Shown here piece by piece: positions 12,139-25,431 of a stretch of DNA of 64,000 bases. The position numbers and the translations under genes were made by a program. The notes under the pieces were generated by a model. That model saw only the letters and a list, made by a program, of their open reading frames with translations, was not told the DNA's origin and did no database searches. Numbering within the stretch: position 1 is the first letter of the stretch; each line of letters opens with the position of its first letter. Origin of the DNA: Strongyloides papillosus (lineage: Eukaryota; Nematoda; Chromadorea; Rhabditida; Strongyloididae); NCBI GenBank assembly GCA_005656395.1, contig SRSI01000077.1, positions 620,001-684,000 of the forward strand. Direction: 5' to 3'.

Positions 12139-13147
12139 AATAAATTTTTTAGAAGATATTTTTGAAAAATATAGAATAAGAGTAAATAACTGATAAATGT
12201 GCCTTAACCACTTTGATATAGTAGAGTGATATTTACAAAGACAATAATCTTAGTATTAGGTTAAAGATTGGATAAATTATTATACTAAGATAATATATAA
12301 ATTTCATTAGAAATATATTTAAAAATAAGAGGATGGGTATAAGAATTATATTATATATATTTTTAAAGATATAACGGTTAACAATTTAAAGATATCACCC
12401 TTAATATACCTAATAAAAATGGCATAACTTGTGATTGCTTTAAAAATGATAAAGAAAATATTTTTTCGATATTTATTAAAATATGTAATAAAACTTTAAC
12501 TTGAAAATTATCTTTATATCAACGAAAATTATTAGTATCTAATCATTTATTGAGAAAAAACATAAAATAAAAAGATTAAAATATTATAATTGTAAAAAAT
12601 TCTAAGCTTGTTTGTAGGAAAAAAATTAATATTAAACATTATTCTTATTATTAATAAAGAAATATTTTTTTTCCAACTTTTCCACGTTAATATGAACAAT
12701 TGTTTCTTCCCTTTAATAGATTAAGAATTGTTTTTATTTTGTAAAATAAAATGTTAATAAAGTTTTATCAAAATATTTTCATTTTACATAAAAATAAGAT
12801 AATTAAAGAATTGTTCAGTTCAATTATCATCACAAGAATATTTAATAAGAATAACATTTTATCAAAAAGTCTTTTATATTTACATATTATCTTCTTTCAA
12901 GGGATACTGTAATTGATGTATTTTGTTTTCATATAAATATATACTATAAATACTTTGAAAGAAAGAGAGAGCAATGACAATTATGGGATTTGTGGGAACT
13001 AAAATTTATCATTACACTATATATGGACACACCCCTTATTGAGGTTAGATAGATAGTAAGAAATTAGTTGATGATTTTATCAAATTATTTCCTAATTCAC
13101 CTCATTCATCACTCCTATCTCTATTTAATATTTTTAACATTATTAAT
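12139..13147. other. Intergenic region between two divergent genes
   Basis: About 1 kb separating the starts of the unknown 243-aa gene and the homeobox gene, so it should hold both promoters. A TATATATGG word near 13018 and a GA-rich patch near 12955-12975 lie upstream of the homeobox start; neither can be called a defined site. Confidence 0.5.
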
Positions 13148-14199
13148 ATGAATAACGGAGATTCTATCTCATCAACTTCATTTGCTTCTATGGATAACAA
13201 AGCTGACAATAGAGAATCAATTAACAAATCCGATGAAAAAAAAGGATTAATGACAGCATTAACTGTTGTACCGTCATTCTTATTTAACCCTCATTTAGGA
13301 TCTTCTATTGATAAAAGAAGTAATTTTTTATATTCCATTTTACATTATTTATTTATTTAATCTTAGATGATAGTATTGGATCATTAGAATCACCTGAAAG
13401 TATTATATCACCGGAAGATGATAATAAAAGTAACCATAAAAACTATATAAATAAAAAACATTCAAATAATGAAAAATCGTCGTCATCTCTTAGTAAGAAA
13501 CAAAGAAGAAATAGAACAACATTCACGACATTTCAACTTCATGAACTTGAACAATCATTTGAAAAATGTCATTATCCTGATGTCTATGCTAGAGAGATGT
13601 TGGCACAAAAGGTAAAATTGCCGGAAGTTAGAGTTCAAGTATGGTTCCAAAATAGACGAGCAAAATGGAGAAGAATTGAGAAAATTGAAGCTTCTGCCTT
13701 ATCAGACATTTCTTCAATTAAGAAACCACTTTCTTTTCAAAATTGGAATTGGAATCAAGATGGTACATCTCCTATTATTAATAATCAACTTAGTTCATTG
13801 AGTAATAACAATAACGGTAGAGATGATTTTATGGCTACATTTCCGAATTTTAATGCTAATATAAATTCAACACTTAATATGGGATTATCGTTGGATAATG
13901 GTGATAAAAGTTTAACAAATAACTATTTCATGATATCATCACAAAACACTCCAACATCTGATATGGTTAATCAAAGTTTTAATAACCTTAACACTTCTAA
14001 TCCATTTTATTTTCCATATTTTACTAATAGTCAAAGACAAAGTTATTATAATAACGCTACAACACCTTTTATGGGACAAGGAAATATTTTAAATGTACCT
14101 GGTAATACAACATCTGAAACTTATATTAATACAGTATCCACAATTAATGCTAATTGTTTGTCAACAACACCTGACAAAGAAAGAATATCAGAAAACTGA
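13148..14199 (+). CDS. ceh-8: Paired-like (Q50) homeodomain transcription factor, Rax/CEH-8 type
   Basis: Two exons, 13148-13319 and 13367-14199, encode 334 residues. The homeodomain spans about residues 103-162, from [20 protein letters not shown] to [12 protein letters not shown]. Position 50 is Gln, and the block [27 protein letters not shown] is very close to vertebrate Rax and C. elegans CEH-8, more so than to Alx, Arx or Phox2. This predicts a nuclear DNA-binding protein that recognises TAAT-type dimer sites and acts in a small set of neurons, as family members do. The remainder is Asn/Ser-rich and disordered. I see no OAR motif at the C-terminus, and no clear octapeptide before the homeodomain. 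Ortholog assignment is by homeodomain only; another Q50 paired-like class is the alternative. Confidence 0.85.
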
Positions 14200-15312
14200 T
14201 ATTATTACAAATAGTAATAATAGTGTTGATATATAGAAAAAGCTAGTTTCAACTTTCAATACTCAAAATTTGTTCCTCAAATGGGAGAAGAAAATTTTCT
14301 ATTACATTATATTAGTTGTACTTTTATTTACTTCTTAGATTCTCACACTTTTACTATGTTAACCTTTTAGTCTATTTCTTTCACTTTCCTGACATTGATG
14401 TAATTTGTAAAATTAAAGAAAAACATTTAATTGTTTATAATTTGCATGAATAGATTAAAACGTTTATTGTAGAGTCAACTAACAACAACAAGTATCCTAT
14501 AATCTGAGATTAATCTCTAAAAATCTTCTTGTATTATTGCATCTTATTTTAATCACATTCTCATTATTATTATTAAAAAGTTGAATTAATAAAATTATAG
14601 TATTCCTTAATCATATAATGAAAAAGACTTCTCCTAATCAGTTTATGTATATTTTTAACAACAATCATTAAATCATGGTAAAATAAATCTTGGTAATACT
14701 TTTTAATTCTTTTGTTTAACTTTTATCAATGACAAGTGTTAAATTGGCACATGATTAAATTTGACGGCAACTGGTGCTTTTATAAATATGACTATGACTT
14801 GTTAGAAATATAATTAAGTGGATTTTTAAGTTAATAAAGATGAGGAAGAGAAATAAATTAACTAATGGTAGGGGCATCTGATATATTAATAATTCAATTC
14901 AATTTTCATTAAACAAATTGATGCACCTTATGGTTTAAAAAGCATATGTACTAAAATTTTTATATACATTTTATTAATACTAAATTTCCAGGGAAAATAT
15001 TTAATATTATTACTGTTATTAAATATTTCTTCAATTTTTAAATATTTAATATTATGTCTTCATACTTATATTTGTTATCTACAGTATCATTAAAAGGTTA
15101 ATAAAACAAACTCTCATATTTAATTACGTAATAACAATAAAGAGATTATACCGTTCTTAATTAAGTACATTATATTAAAGTCATTTATAAAATCATATAC
15201 TTGGCTGGAAATTGTAGTTCAGTGAAATATAACACTTTTTTTGGTAACAATTATATTACTTAAAACTTTAGAACATAATTATAAGTTTATAAATATCTTG
15301 TATAACATTAAA
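14200..15312. other. Intergenic region between convergent genes
   Basis: 1.1 kb between the ends of the homeobox and FITM genes. A/T-rich, with no open frame of coding character and no RNA gene recognised. Confidence 0.6.
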
Positions 15313-16202
15313 TCATCTGGATTTCCTACTTCTTTCTCTATTATTTTTAATTCTTCTTGGATTGTAGTCAATCATTTTATTTATATATTTTAAAACTCTT
15401 CCAAAATGTGACATACCATGAGTTAAAAACCAACAACCAATGCCAAAAAGTGCTCCAAAAAATTTATGAGATGTCGTATGATAGTATAACGATGTTATAA
15501 TTAATTGAAATATCCATATACAATCTAATAAACCCATTAAACTAAACAATATTTGAGTTATCTTTTTTTTATCCCTAGTTTCAGTACGTAGCCAAAATCT
15601 ATATCTTTTACCTTCTTCACTCAGTATTAAGCTAGAATAAATAATCAAGAAGCAATGTCCTGAGATGTCGAATCCATTTATCCAAATTCCACCAGAAGTA
15701 TGGCATGCCTCTCGACCAATAGCTTTTAAAAAACCACTTTCTGATTTGCAGGCTCCAGTTTGCTTTTCATGCCAAATAAAATATGATGTACAAATGTACC
15801 AGGCCACAGTAGCAAATATCAAACCAAGAAGATCTTTTACAATAAAGAAACATTTACCGTTGTTATTGGCATGAGAAAGAATGTAAACAAAAGGCATTGT
15901 TAACAATAAAGTCCATAGCCATCCCAATTTTACCACAAATTGATTAAGAAAATTATGTTTCTATAGAAATAATTAATAAAAATAAAATGGAATAAACAAA
16001 CCTCAGAAAAATATCCTATACTTTCAGGTCTCATGTAGTCACCATAGATAGATAAAATAAATACCATAAAAAATAGTACAATACCTTTATATAGTGAATC
16101 AATATTTAATAAAGTTCTTGAAAAACTTGATGTAAAATCAAGTATAATTTCAGAAGTCGTTTTCACTCCAGAAGGAACTCTTTTTTTGGACATTTCATTC
16201 AT
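15313..16202 (-). CDS. fitm-2: Fat storage-inducing transmembrane protein (FITM2/Scs3 family)
   Basis: Two exons, 16202-16002 and 15960-15313, encode 282 residues. The protein is polytopic, with about six membrane segments, and carries both hallmark histidines of the family: DISGHCF (His169) and TTSHKFFG (His232). In FIT2 these form the active site of an ER lipid diphosphatase that cleaves acyl-CoA and supports lipid-droplet budding. The C-terminus is basic (RRIKNNRERSRKSR), which suits a cytosolic tail. Length matches animal FITM2 at about 260-290 residues. The start at 16202 is the first ATG in frame. The call rests on both histidine motifs, their spacing and topology. Confidence 0.92.
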
Positions 16203-16467
16203 TGTTGACGTATTTTTTATTTACCTTTAAAACTAAACTTTTTAATAAAATCAATTAAATATTATAAGTAGTGATAAGATTATATTTGAGATGGAATGAA
16301 TGTTTTTTGACAACATTAATACTTCTTCAAATTATATACTCTTATAAAGAATGTATGTATTGTTTTTTGGAGAATAATAACTCATATTTAGTAAATAATA
16401 TATAATATAGAGAATTTTAATAAAATATACATATGTAAATTTTTTATATTAAATAAATAGAAATATG

Positions 16468-19400
16468 TTAAAATTTAATATTTTTCCCAGGTCTTCTGTA
16501 TCCAATAGCTCCATGTGCAGTTTCATAGTCAACGGTATTAAGCATACTTTGCGCTATCTCAATAACCTCATCATGATCAATTACATTGGTAGTGGAAAAT
16601 AAGAATTCATTTTCTGCATCAGCTATTTCACTTAAAGATTCAATTAGTGTATTGAATCTATGAACGATCATACCAAATGTCTGAACAACTAAAATCCCCA
16701 TCAAGAAAACTATGATAAATAGACCTAGTGGGTCAATTTTTAAAGCGTCTGTTGTTACTTCGAACTGTCCAGTCATTTCATTCAATTTTGTCCATTCAAA
16801 ACCATTAAAAGGTCGGAATTCGAAAGACAGCACATTTTTGTGTTTTTGAAGCAAATAAATTGCCAAAACAAGAAGAGCATTAAGTATTAAAATTGTAAAA
16901 GCAACTTTATTTCTAAGATCTATCAAACAATTAGCTGCATTTTGATTTTCTTCCTTTGTTGTTCGCAAAGGTGCTAAGTAACTATCTATAAGTTCATGCC
17001 AAAAATTGTCTTCTGCTTCTCCTAACTCTCCTTTGCTACATTCACATAGTACTTCCGTATCCATCCAGGTATAGTCTTGATAAACTATTTTCTCTTTAGG
17101 TGGGGGTTCCACTGAATTGATGTTGTTATCAACGTCTCTTTCTTCTTTAATTTCATTATTTTGATCATTCTCAGGATTCTCAAGTTTGCTTTTTAAACTT
17201 TGTATAGCTTCTTTGATTTCTTTATATTCTTCATTTCTTTTAGTAATACAATTGTAAAATAATTTCAAAACTTTGTCCAGACCAATTTTGTTTGAAAATT
17301 TTTTTAGAATTTTAACTATAGGGTCCTCAACAGTTGTAGTAGTACCAGTAGCTTTGGCAACAGCTTCTCTAGTACCCCAGTTGATGACATTCAAATTTAT
17401 TAATGAGTACAATGCCATAAAAATATAAGTAGCAGGAATCATTAGGAAAAAGACAGATCCGTAAATAATGTTGGTAAATTCATTTGGATGTATAACAGCA
17501 GCAAATAAAAATATAACAATCATGTTTACAACAAACATAGAGGTAGGTGAAAATATTGTTTCAAGAACAATTTGTGATGTTGTAGCAACCATAACTGATA
17601 ACATAACAAAAGCATAAATTATACTAGCTGTTTTAGCAAACTTAAGTTGTGTACTTGATTCATACAAGAAACAACAAATAATAAATCCGAGGATTGGGAT
17701 TGCATTGTACCATATCATTTTGTCAGAAGAAACTCCAAACGCAGCAGTTTGAGCGAAGACTATCATTGTAAATATAATCGCAGGTCCAAACATAGAAAAT
17801 CCTATGACAATAGCTTGATATAAAATATACAATTTTGATATAGCAGCATTATTTGCTACAGCAACTTTATAGTCTAATAGTAAATCTATCGTATTAGCTA
17901 TTGATGAAGGTGTCCATCTCCTGCGTTGATTGAAAAATTCTTCGAATCCTTCTGGTGCATATGTCTCAGCATCTGATGATGCAACATACTCAATTCGATA
18001 ACCTTTTTTCAGTAATAATGTTGACAACCAACGATCTTCACCTTGATCATATTGAACATATTGTCTTGCTTCTTTAGCAACTTTTGTATATTTATGCATA
18101 ATGTTGTCATCCATTAACGCAGAGGCACGAAATAGTGAAAAACAGCCAGGGGCACATAAAACACAGCCAAAAACATGCTCAGCAGCTTTTTGAAACCAAT
18201 GGGCAATAGCATATTCGAATTTTTGATACCACACCATAATTCCACTACCAATAGGATGAATTCTACCACATGCACAACCAATGTCATCTTTCATTCTCAT
18301 CAAATTTAATAGTCTTAAAACAGCCTCAGGTTTAAATTTAGAATCACCATCCATTGCAAGAATGTATGTATTATCAGCAACCATCTTTCTATCTTGAGAA
18401 GAGATATCTGATGCCATTATTCTATGTCCAAGAAGATAATACATATACATAACTTGTGACCATCTTTTTTTATGCCTAATTTTACGTTTATCCTTCAAAT
18501 GAACGTATAAAACAGTCCCATATTTAAACTTTGTTACAAATCTTCCACCATAAGCTGTTTGTATGAGAATTCTAACAATTTCTTCGGTTTTTTGACTACC
18601 ACTATTATCTTCATCTTCTTCCTCATCTTTTTGTGGTTCATCCCAATTTAATAATTCCTTTAAAAGACCATACAATGTTTCGAAATATTCATTAGGTATA
18701 CTTCCACATAATTTGTCATCTACCCAAGCGTCATCAAAAAATATATGGGCTTCCAAGTTGAAATATGAATTTTCTCCTAATCTACCACCTTCAAGTTTCT
18801 TTCTTTCTTCATCTAGTTTCATTATTGATTCCAATAATTGTTTCATTTCATTCTTTGTTTCATGCCACATTGTTGCACACGCATATATTGTAGGTACATT
18901 ATCATAAGTATTATTAATGACATCATCAATTCTTTCACCATCTTTGATGTGGTAATCTCCTAATAAGGCATCATCAATAAGATGACCATCATCTAAATAG
19001 TTAATATTTGTTTTTTTCTTAATTCTGTGACTAAAAACAAGGAGTGATTGGTCAATAAAAAGCCCATTCGAGTTCGGTGCTACTGCTTCTATGTATTCGT
19101 GTCTTTTTGAGGTTTTCTTATTTTCTATGAAAGTAAACGCCCAAATAATATGACAAAGGAACCATAGAACACCAATGTAGAAATCATAAGCTATTAAATC
19201 ACTTTCTGGTGTTGTATATCTATCGCCTCTGATAGCAAGTCCATAATCTGATAGTAATGTATCAATGAAACATTTTGATTCCTCATACTGTGCAATATAA
19301 ATAACCCAAAATGAAGTTATTGGTAGTAAAACATAAGGATGCCATAAAGTTGTAAGTTGCATTTTCATAGCAGAAAGTAAACGAATTGAGAGTCTTAACA

Positions 19401-20482
19401 AAGCGTTTACAACAACAACAGCACCACTTAACCAAAATATAGACATAGCTTGTGTAGAAAATTCTAACTGCAGTAAAAAATCAGAAACTAATATATCATT
19501 AATTTTGTGATATTCAACAGCTTTACTAAAAACAAAACAGGAGGCGAAAATTCTACACAAAGCAGTAATAAGTCTAGTTTTTGAGTTAACTTTTTGCAAG
19601 CCATACTTAATTCTAAATAAAGAATCAAAAACACCGTTAGCACTACTTTTAAAGATCCAGGATTCCCAAAAACAAAATCCAAGAACAGGTATCCACAATA
19701 AAAGTGATATATCATTATATATTCTGTATCCAACAAAATCCCATATATAAAAAGTTGTAAAGAAAGAACAACATATATATGATAGTGGTACGCATACCAT
19801 AAGCCATAACATTCTTTCACCAATTCCAATATTATCAATAATAGCTTTTTTCAACAGGCTCAACATTTTCAGCGAAATTGGAGCAAAAGCAAATGACGAT
19901 GTAAGGAAGATACAACGGAACAAATCCAAATTAGGAAATAAAAACATCACAATAACTAGGGAGGCTGCTGAACGTAGTGTTTCAAACACGATGAATGACT
20001 TTACGATAGGTATTGTTTCATGTTTTGTCAAAAAATAACTTGAAAAACTCCTTACTGCTTCCACAAAATCAGGGAGAGTTTGAATAAACCATAACGATAA
20101 AATAATAGCTGCTATTACATCATTTCTTTTCTCTGCATAATCTCCTATTTCAATACCAAAATCTTTAGCATTTGCTCTACACTTTTCTAAATCCTTTATT
20201 TCAATCTGTGTCATATTAGAAATATTTGTCGAAAGAATGTACACAACTGATCTTGAAAACACTGATCCCCCAAGTAGCAAAAGGCATGATACTATATAGA
20301 CAGTTAACTGGAAAAATCGTGAATTTCTAACTACTTTAATACAAAGAACTTACACGAAAGCATTGCAAAAAATAATTTGACTTTGTACTATCTTGAAGGT
20401 GTGCTGTATAAATTGCTCTAGGATACGATTTGAAAACATCCCATTTGTATTGGGAATTCCCTTCAGATTCCGCTAACACCAT
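16468..20482 (-). CDS. Chitin synthase (class 2 glycosyltransferase)
   Basis: Two exons, 20482-20354 and 20307-16468, encode 1322 residues; the intron is 46 bases. N- and C-terminal groups of membrane helices flank the catalytic domain. Within it are the substrate and catalytic signatures of chitin synthases: an AMDGDSKF block, CAPGCFSLFRASA, the catalytic EDRWLSTLL near residue 800 and the processivity motif QRRRW near 835. A charged, partly coiled-coil segment (about 1050-1150) follows. The enzyme polymerises UDP-GlcNAc and extrudes chitin through the plasma membrane. Nematodes have two, one for the eggshell (chs-1) and one for the pharynx lining (chs-2); I cannot tell which from sequence alone. 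All motifs are intact. Only one small intron in 4 kb is notable beside C. elegans genes, but normal for this genome. Confidence 0.95.
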
Positions 20483-20785
20483 TTTTTCCCATTAGTTGTT
20501 AAAAGTTTAGAAAAATATGGATGACTTAGCAACTCTGTCACTTACGATAAATTTAAAATGAAAATGTAATGAAAAATGTTCTTTTAATAGCCGAGATCAT
20601 CAAATCAATCTACAATGTTTTTTTGTTGAAATTGTAACATACTAAAAAACACCAAAAAAGTCATCAAAATAATTTTTTTCTAAAAATAAGTTATAATATA
20701 ATCTCGTTGATATATTATCTAAAGAAAGTAACATGAAGTTAAATGTTATTTTGAAAATAATACAATAAAAAATGGTTAAATATAG
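20483..20785. other. Intergenic region upstream of chitin synthase
   Basis: 303 bases between the chitin synthase start and the PRCC stop (both minus). Presumably the chitin synthase promoter plus the PRCC 3' UTR. No specific site recognised. Confidence 0.5.
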
Positions 20786-21761
20786 TCATTTGAAACCGTA
20801 TCTTTGTGCAGCGAGTTTTCTTTTGCTCTTATTATTCGCCCATTGTTCTCTTAACTTTTCATCATTTTTCATAGCGAGATCAGCAAGATATGTTATTTGA
20901 TGTTTTTGTTTGGCCAATTTATTTATTCCATTTTTAGAATTTGTTTTACCTTGATTTAAAATTAGAGCTGCATTTCCATAGTGCATATTGGCTCTTATAG
21001 TACTTTCCACATTAGGACCTAGGGCAGAGTCTACGTTAACGTCTGTTATATTTGTTTCTACCCTACCAGCGGCTTCCCGAGAAATGCCCCATTGCGCAAG
21101 TTCGTGTTTATAGATTAATTCATTAGCTTGTTCTTTTGTTATCGTACCTGGGCCAAAATCGGATTCATGTTCTTTTTCTAGTTCATTTTTAATAATATTT
21201 GACATTGGTCTAGAAGGACCTGATATATTATTGTCTATAAAGATTTCTAAATCTGGTTTGGGCTCGGATTCGACATCTGAAGATGACGGAAGGTCATATG
21301 ATATACCAAACATATCTGTGTATTCTTTACTATCTTCTTCAATACTACCTACATTTTCTACAACATCATGCTCAATATTTTTTGGTTCGGGTTTTTTCAT
21401 AATTTTTCTAGGAGCAAATGCCAAAGAACTCCCTTTTTCAGACCCTTTTTTTGTGTTGCACGGTTGCGGAAGTTTTTCAAGTAAAGTTTTAGCATTAGTT
21501 GTTACTTTGGATAATTTCCCCATATTGCTTTCTTCTATCAGTTCAGCTTCTTCAGCTTCAAGATTGGCTATTCCTAAGAAAAACAAGTTTATTAATTGTG
21601 TAATATCAAAACTTACTTTGTTTGATATCACTTAATTTGAAAAGCGATTTTAATTTATCTTCTTTTTCTAGTTTTGGTTTTTTTATCGGTTGTAGTATTT
21701 CTTCATCATCAGTAGATGAATCATCGTCTGTAGAGGAATTATAATTAGCAATTAAATCCAT
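20786..21761 (-). CDS. PRCC: PRCC-like protein (papillary renal cell carcinoma-associated, splicing-linked)
   Basis: Two exons, 21761-21617 and 21573-20786, encode 310 residues. The N-terminus is acidic and Ser/Asp-rich (SSTDDDSSTDDEE) followed by a basic KKPKLEK run resembling a nuclear signal. The C-terminus carries the family's strongest block: KHQITYLADLA, then about 20 residues of charged helix ending QRYGF(K). Animal PRCC proteins end almost identically and associate with spliceosome components and MAD2L2. Overall organisation (acidic disordered body, conserved C-terminus) and nuclear role fit. The gene starts 160 bases from the oppositely oriented EXT1 gene, so the two may share a promoter. 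Confidence 0.85.
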
Positions 21762-21921
21762 TTTCTAATTACGTTAACACAATTTTTTAAAAGAGTAAAT
21801 ACAAAATAAAAGTGAAGACTAAGAAAAACAATTAAAATCTTGAAAAGAAATTTTTTGTATATGGTATAATGTATCTTATATATTTAGTAAGATAATTGCC
21901 CATCGTATAGTATGTTGATTA

Positions 21922-23197
21922 ATGCTTCGTTGTAGTAGAGTTAAATTTATTTTTTCAATATTATTTATTCTTTGTTCGATTTATTTATTAATTTTCTACT
22001 ATACATTTTTTTCAAATTTTGAGGATGATGATTTTAATATAAATATTTATTATCAGCCAAGAAAGTTATACACAAAATTTGAAAGCTGTACATTTGAGAC
22101 TTGTTTTGATTTATCCAAGTGTAAAAGTAAGAATTTAAAATTATATGTTTATCCTAACAATGAACAATCTCAAGAACCATCATTAATATATTCAAAATTC
22201 CTATCTATTCTTCGCAAATTGCCCTATACAACAACAAATGCTAGTGAAGCATGTCTTTTTATCTTATCAATAGATACAATTGATAGAGATCGTATAAGTG
22301 AGAATTATGTAAAAGATATAGATGCCCAGATATTAAATCTTCCAAAAGATATATGGAACGATGGTAGGAATCATTTAATATTCAATTTTTATCATGGTAC
22401 ATATCCTGATTATTCAGATCATAATTTGGGTTTTAATTATTCTAAAGCAATGATTGCTCGTTCAAGTTTTAGTGCTTCAAAATTGAGATATAACTTTGAT
22501 ATGTCGTTTCCTTTATTCCATCCAGATCATACATTTACAAAATATGAGGCAATGAACGAAAAATTGAAAATGAAAAGAATAGAAGCAGAAGATAAATATT
22601 TTGTTTCATTTAAAGGTAAAAGATATGTTTATGGTATTGGTAGTGAGACAAGAGATTCATTGCATCATTTACATAATGGTCATAATATTATTATGGCAAC
22701 AACATGTAAACATAATAATGATTGGAAGAAATTTGAAGATTCTAGATGTGAAAAAGACAATGAAATGTATGACCAATATGATTATAATGATTTGTTGAGA
22801 AATTCTACTTTCTGTCTTACCCCTAGGGGTAGAAGATTAGCTAGTTTTAGATTTTTAGAAGCTTTGAAAGCTGGATGTATACCTGTTATTCTATCTGACG
22901 ATTGGGTTTTGCCATTTAGTGAAATTATTAATTGGGACAATGGCGTTGTTTATACACCCGAAAATATGACTTTTTTAGTAAGTTTTTTTTCTTGTAGAAT
23001 TATTATTATATTAATTTTAGTTGATCAATCAATTAGGGAAATTAACATATAGTAAAGTTGAAGAGATGAAAAATTTTGGTCAACAAGTTTACTGGAAATA
23101 TCTTAGTAATTATGAAAGCATTATTGAAACATCGATTAATATTGTTTTTGAACGGGTTAGGGCGTTACAGAAGAAATTGCTTAACAAATTGAATTAA
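21922..23197 (+). CDS. rib-1: Exostosin glycosyltransferase, EXT1/RIB-1 type (heparan sulfate synthesis)
   Basis: Two exons, 21922-22977 and 23021-23197, encode 410 residues; the 43-base intron removes an in-frame stop. It is a type II Golgi membrane protein with a short cytosolic tail and a signal anchor at about 8-28. The rest is a single GT47 exostosin domain: LKLYVYPN, an [11 protein letters not shown] block, and the conserved [36 protein letters not shown] near residues 294-330. There is no GT64 domain, as in C. elegans RIB-1 and unlike vertebrate EXT1. RIB-1 works together with RIB-2 to polymerise heparan sulfate. Length and lack of GT64 support rib-1 rather than rib-2. Confidence 0.92.
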
Positions 23198-25431
23198 TAT
23201 TATTTTTAAATGTCCTTCTTAATTTATTTTATTCCTATTTTTAGTTTTTTTAATCTTGCCATTTACATAAATTTGCCTGTGATATTGATGTATTCTTACA
23301 TCATTTTTATTTTTTTATATCTTCTTTTAAAAATAATAAAAAAAATGGAAATAACTGTTAAAATGTTAATTTAAGAAAACATTACATGAAATTTGATCAA
23401 TAAAGTAAATTTTATACTTATTAGATTTTAGATAATGCATTTTTTTAATATTACCACGGTTATTAGTAATAAAAATATGACGTCGTTAAAATTAAAGAGT
23501 TGCATATTTTACATAAAAAATACATCATTATCAAAATAGTGCTCGTATTTCTAATATATATATCAACTTCAAATTATACCAAATCAGTTAGAAATGACAT
23601 ATCCAAAATTGTTATAAATATAATTTTAGTTTTTGTCAAATAAATACTTTTTGTTGTTCGTGAAAACTCTGGTTTTTGTACACTCATCATTGATGTAATT
23701 TTATTAAATTCTGCTATTACTTTATATAATGCCTGCTAAATATATACTGTTAAATAACATCGGATAAATGCAGTGATTTTTATATCAAATTTGAAAAAAT
23801 ATAACTTTTTTATTTATAAAGGATAAACTTATAATTTAGATTACCATTGTTAAATAATAAATAAAATTTGTTTTATAAATAACTTTGATATAAAGATTAT
23901 GATATAAATGAAATATTTTTATTCATGAAATTTTAAACAAACAACTTATAACATTTTTTTAAATTATACGTTTATTGGTTACTCTTGTATAATTATTATT
24001 ACTTAATATTAAAAAAAGTTATTGTATGTTCGTGGGCAATTTTATATTATTTCTAAACCAAATTTACTTTTTCTGAACTAAATATACACGTAACTAATAA
24101 ATTTTTTAAAAATATCGAATTGATATATCATTCAAGAGTTTTGCATTTTTCAAAATTCCCAATAAAACTTTAGATGAAAATTTTAAATTTTTATAAATCA
24201 AAAACATAAAAATTATTAATAAAGGTTTGTTTTAATATTATAAAATAGATGCTACTTTTAATACTTTTTTGTTTTTTTTTTGTATCCCGGTTTAAATTAG
24301 TAACATGGTGAATTCTTTTATTATCATGGTAATAATGTAAATGAAAATACGAAAACAAAAAAAATTAGCAAGGCAAATAACATAAATACGTAAGAAACAA
24401 TATAATAATATGTTATTGTTAAAATTTCAAATAGACTGATTACAATATGAAATTGTAATTAACTTGAAAAAGAAGAATAATTATAGTTGAAAGCTCCTAG
24501 TGATAAATTAATTTATATTAATTATTATAATAACAGGTGCGTAATTTTAAGTTAGTTATTTAGCAATAAATATTTTGCTATATTGTTTATTCCTATTCGA
24601 TTTTCAACTTCCTCTTTGATATGGTATCAAAGATATTATCAATCTTCTAGTAAGTAAGCATTTTTTAAAGTAAGTTCTAAATTTTTTATTAATGTTTGAG
24701 CTGTATGTGACTTGTTTGCATTATCATATTTATTCTTAGAGCAATAATATTTTAATTTATAAAAAATTATTGATATTAAATATGATATTTCTGTGTAAAT
24801 TTATTTTCAATAAATCAAATTTCCTAGTTGCTTTATGATAACGTATATACCATACTTTTCGATTTTTTCCGTTTATCACGGTGTTATCATTTTCCAGTAT
24901 TTCTTATTCTATTCAAAATTTTTAAGAATTGGTTGGGAAATTTTATGAAAACTGTTGTTATTTTTCAGTTTACAGTCATACAAACGGAATTTTTATTTAA
25001 AATAATAGAATTTTTATGATTTAGAACAATTAAGTACAACAATAAATAATGCTTAAGGAAACAACAGAAAATTATATAAGTTTGAGTAAAAATTAACAAA
25101 TAAGTAAAAAAATCAGAATGAAAAATCTTTATCTTAAATAATATAAAAAATTATTCATTACAATGAATTTATAAAATTATATTATATAGTCCGAGAAATT
25201 GAGTTTAATAAAAAATGTCTTGAATTGATTTCAAAAAACATTTGAATTTATGAAATATTAATAATTACAAACAATACAATATTCATCTGATAATTAAATG
25301 TGAATTTAGTTAAATAAAAATATAATCTTATAAATATTTATTTTTAATCAAAGATTTATTTTGTATTCTAAATAATTATTTTATATGTTAATGTACAATT
25401 ATACTAAGAGATTAATTTTAGATAAAAATTA
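23198..25431. other. Intergenic region, 2.2 kb, no gene recognised
   Basis: This lies between two convergent 3' ends. It is very A/T-rich, with only one open run above 60 codons (24828-25019), which lacks coding character. No RNA gene or clear repeat was found. Confidence 0.55.

Noticed and set aside
24828..25019. 63-codon open frame in the 2.2 kb gap
   Set aside because: No coding bias or motif; expected by chance in this composition.
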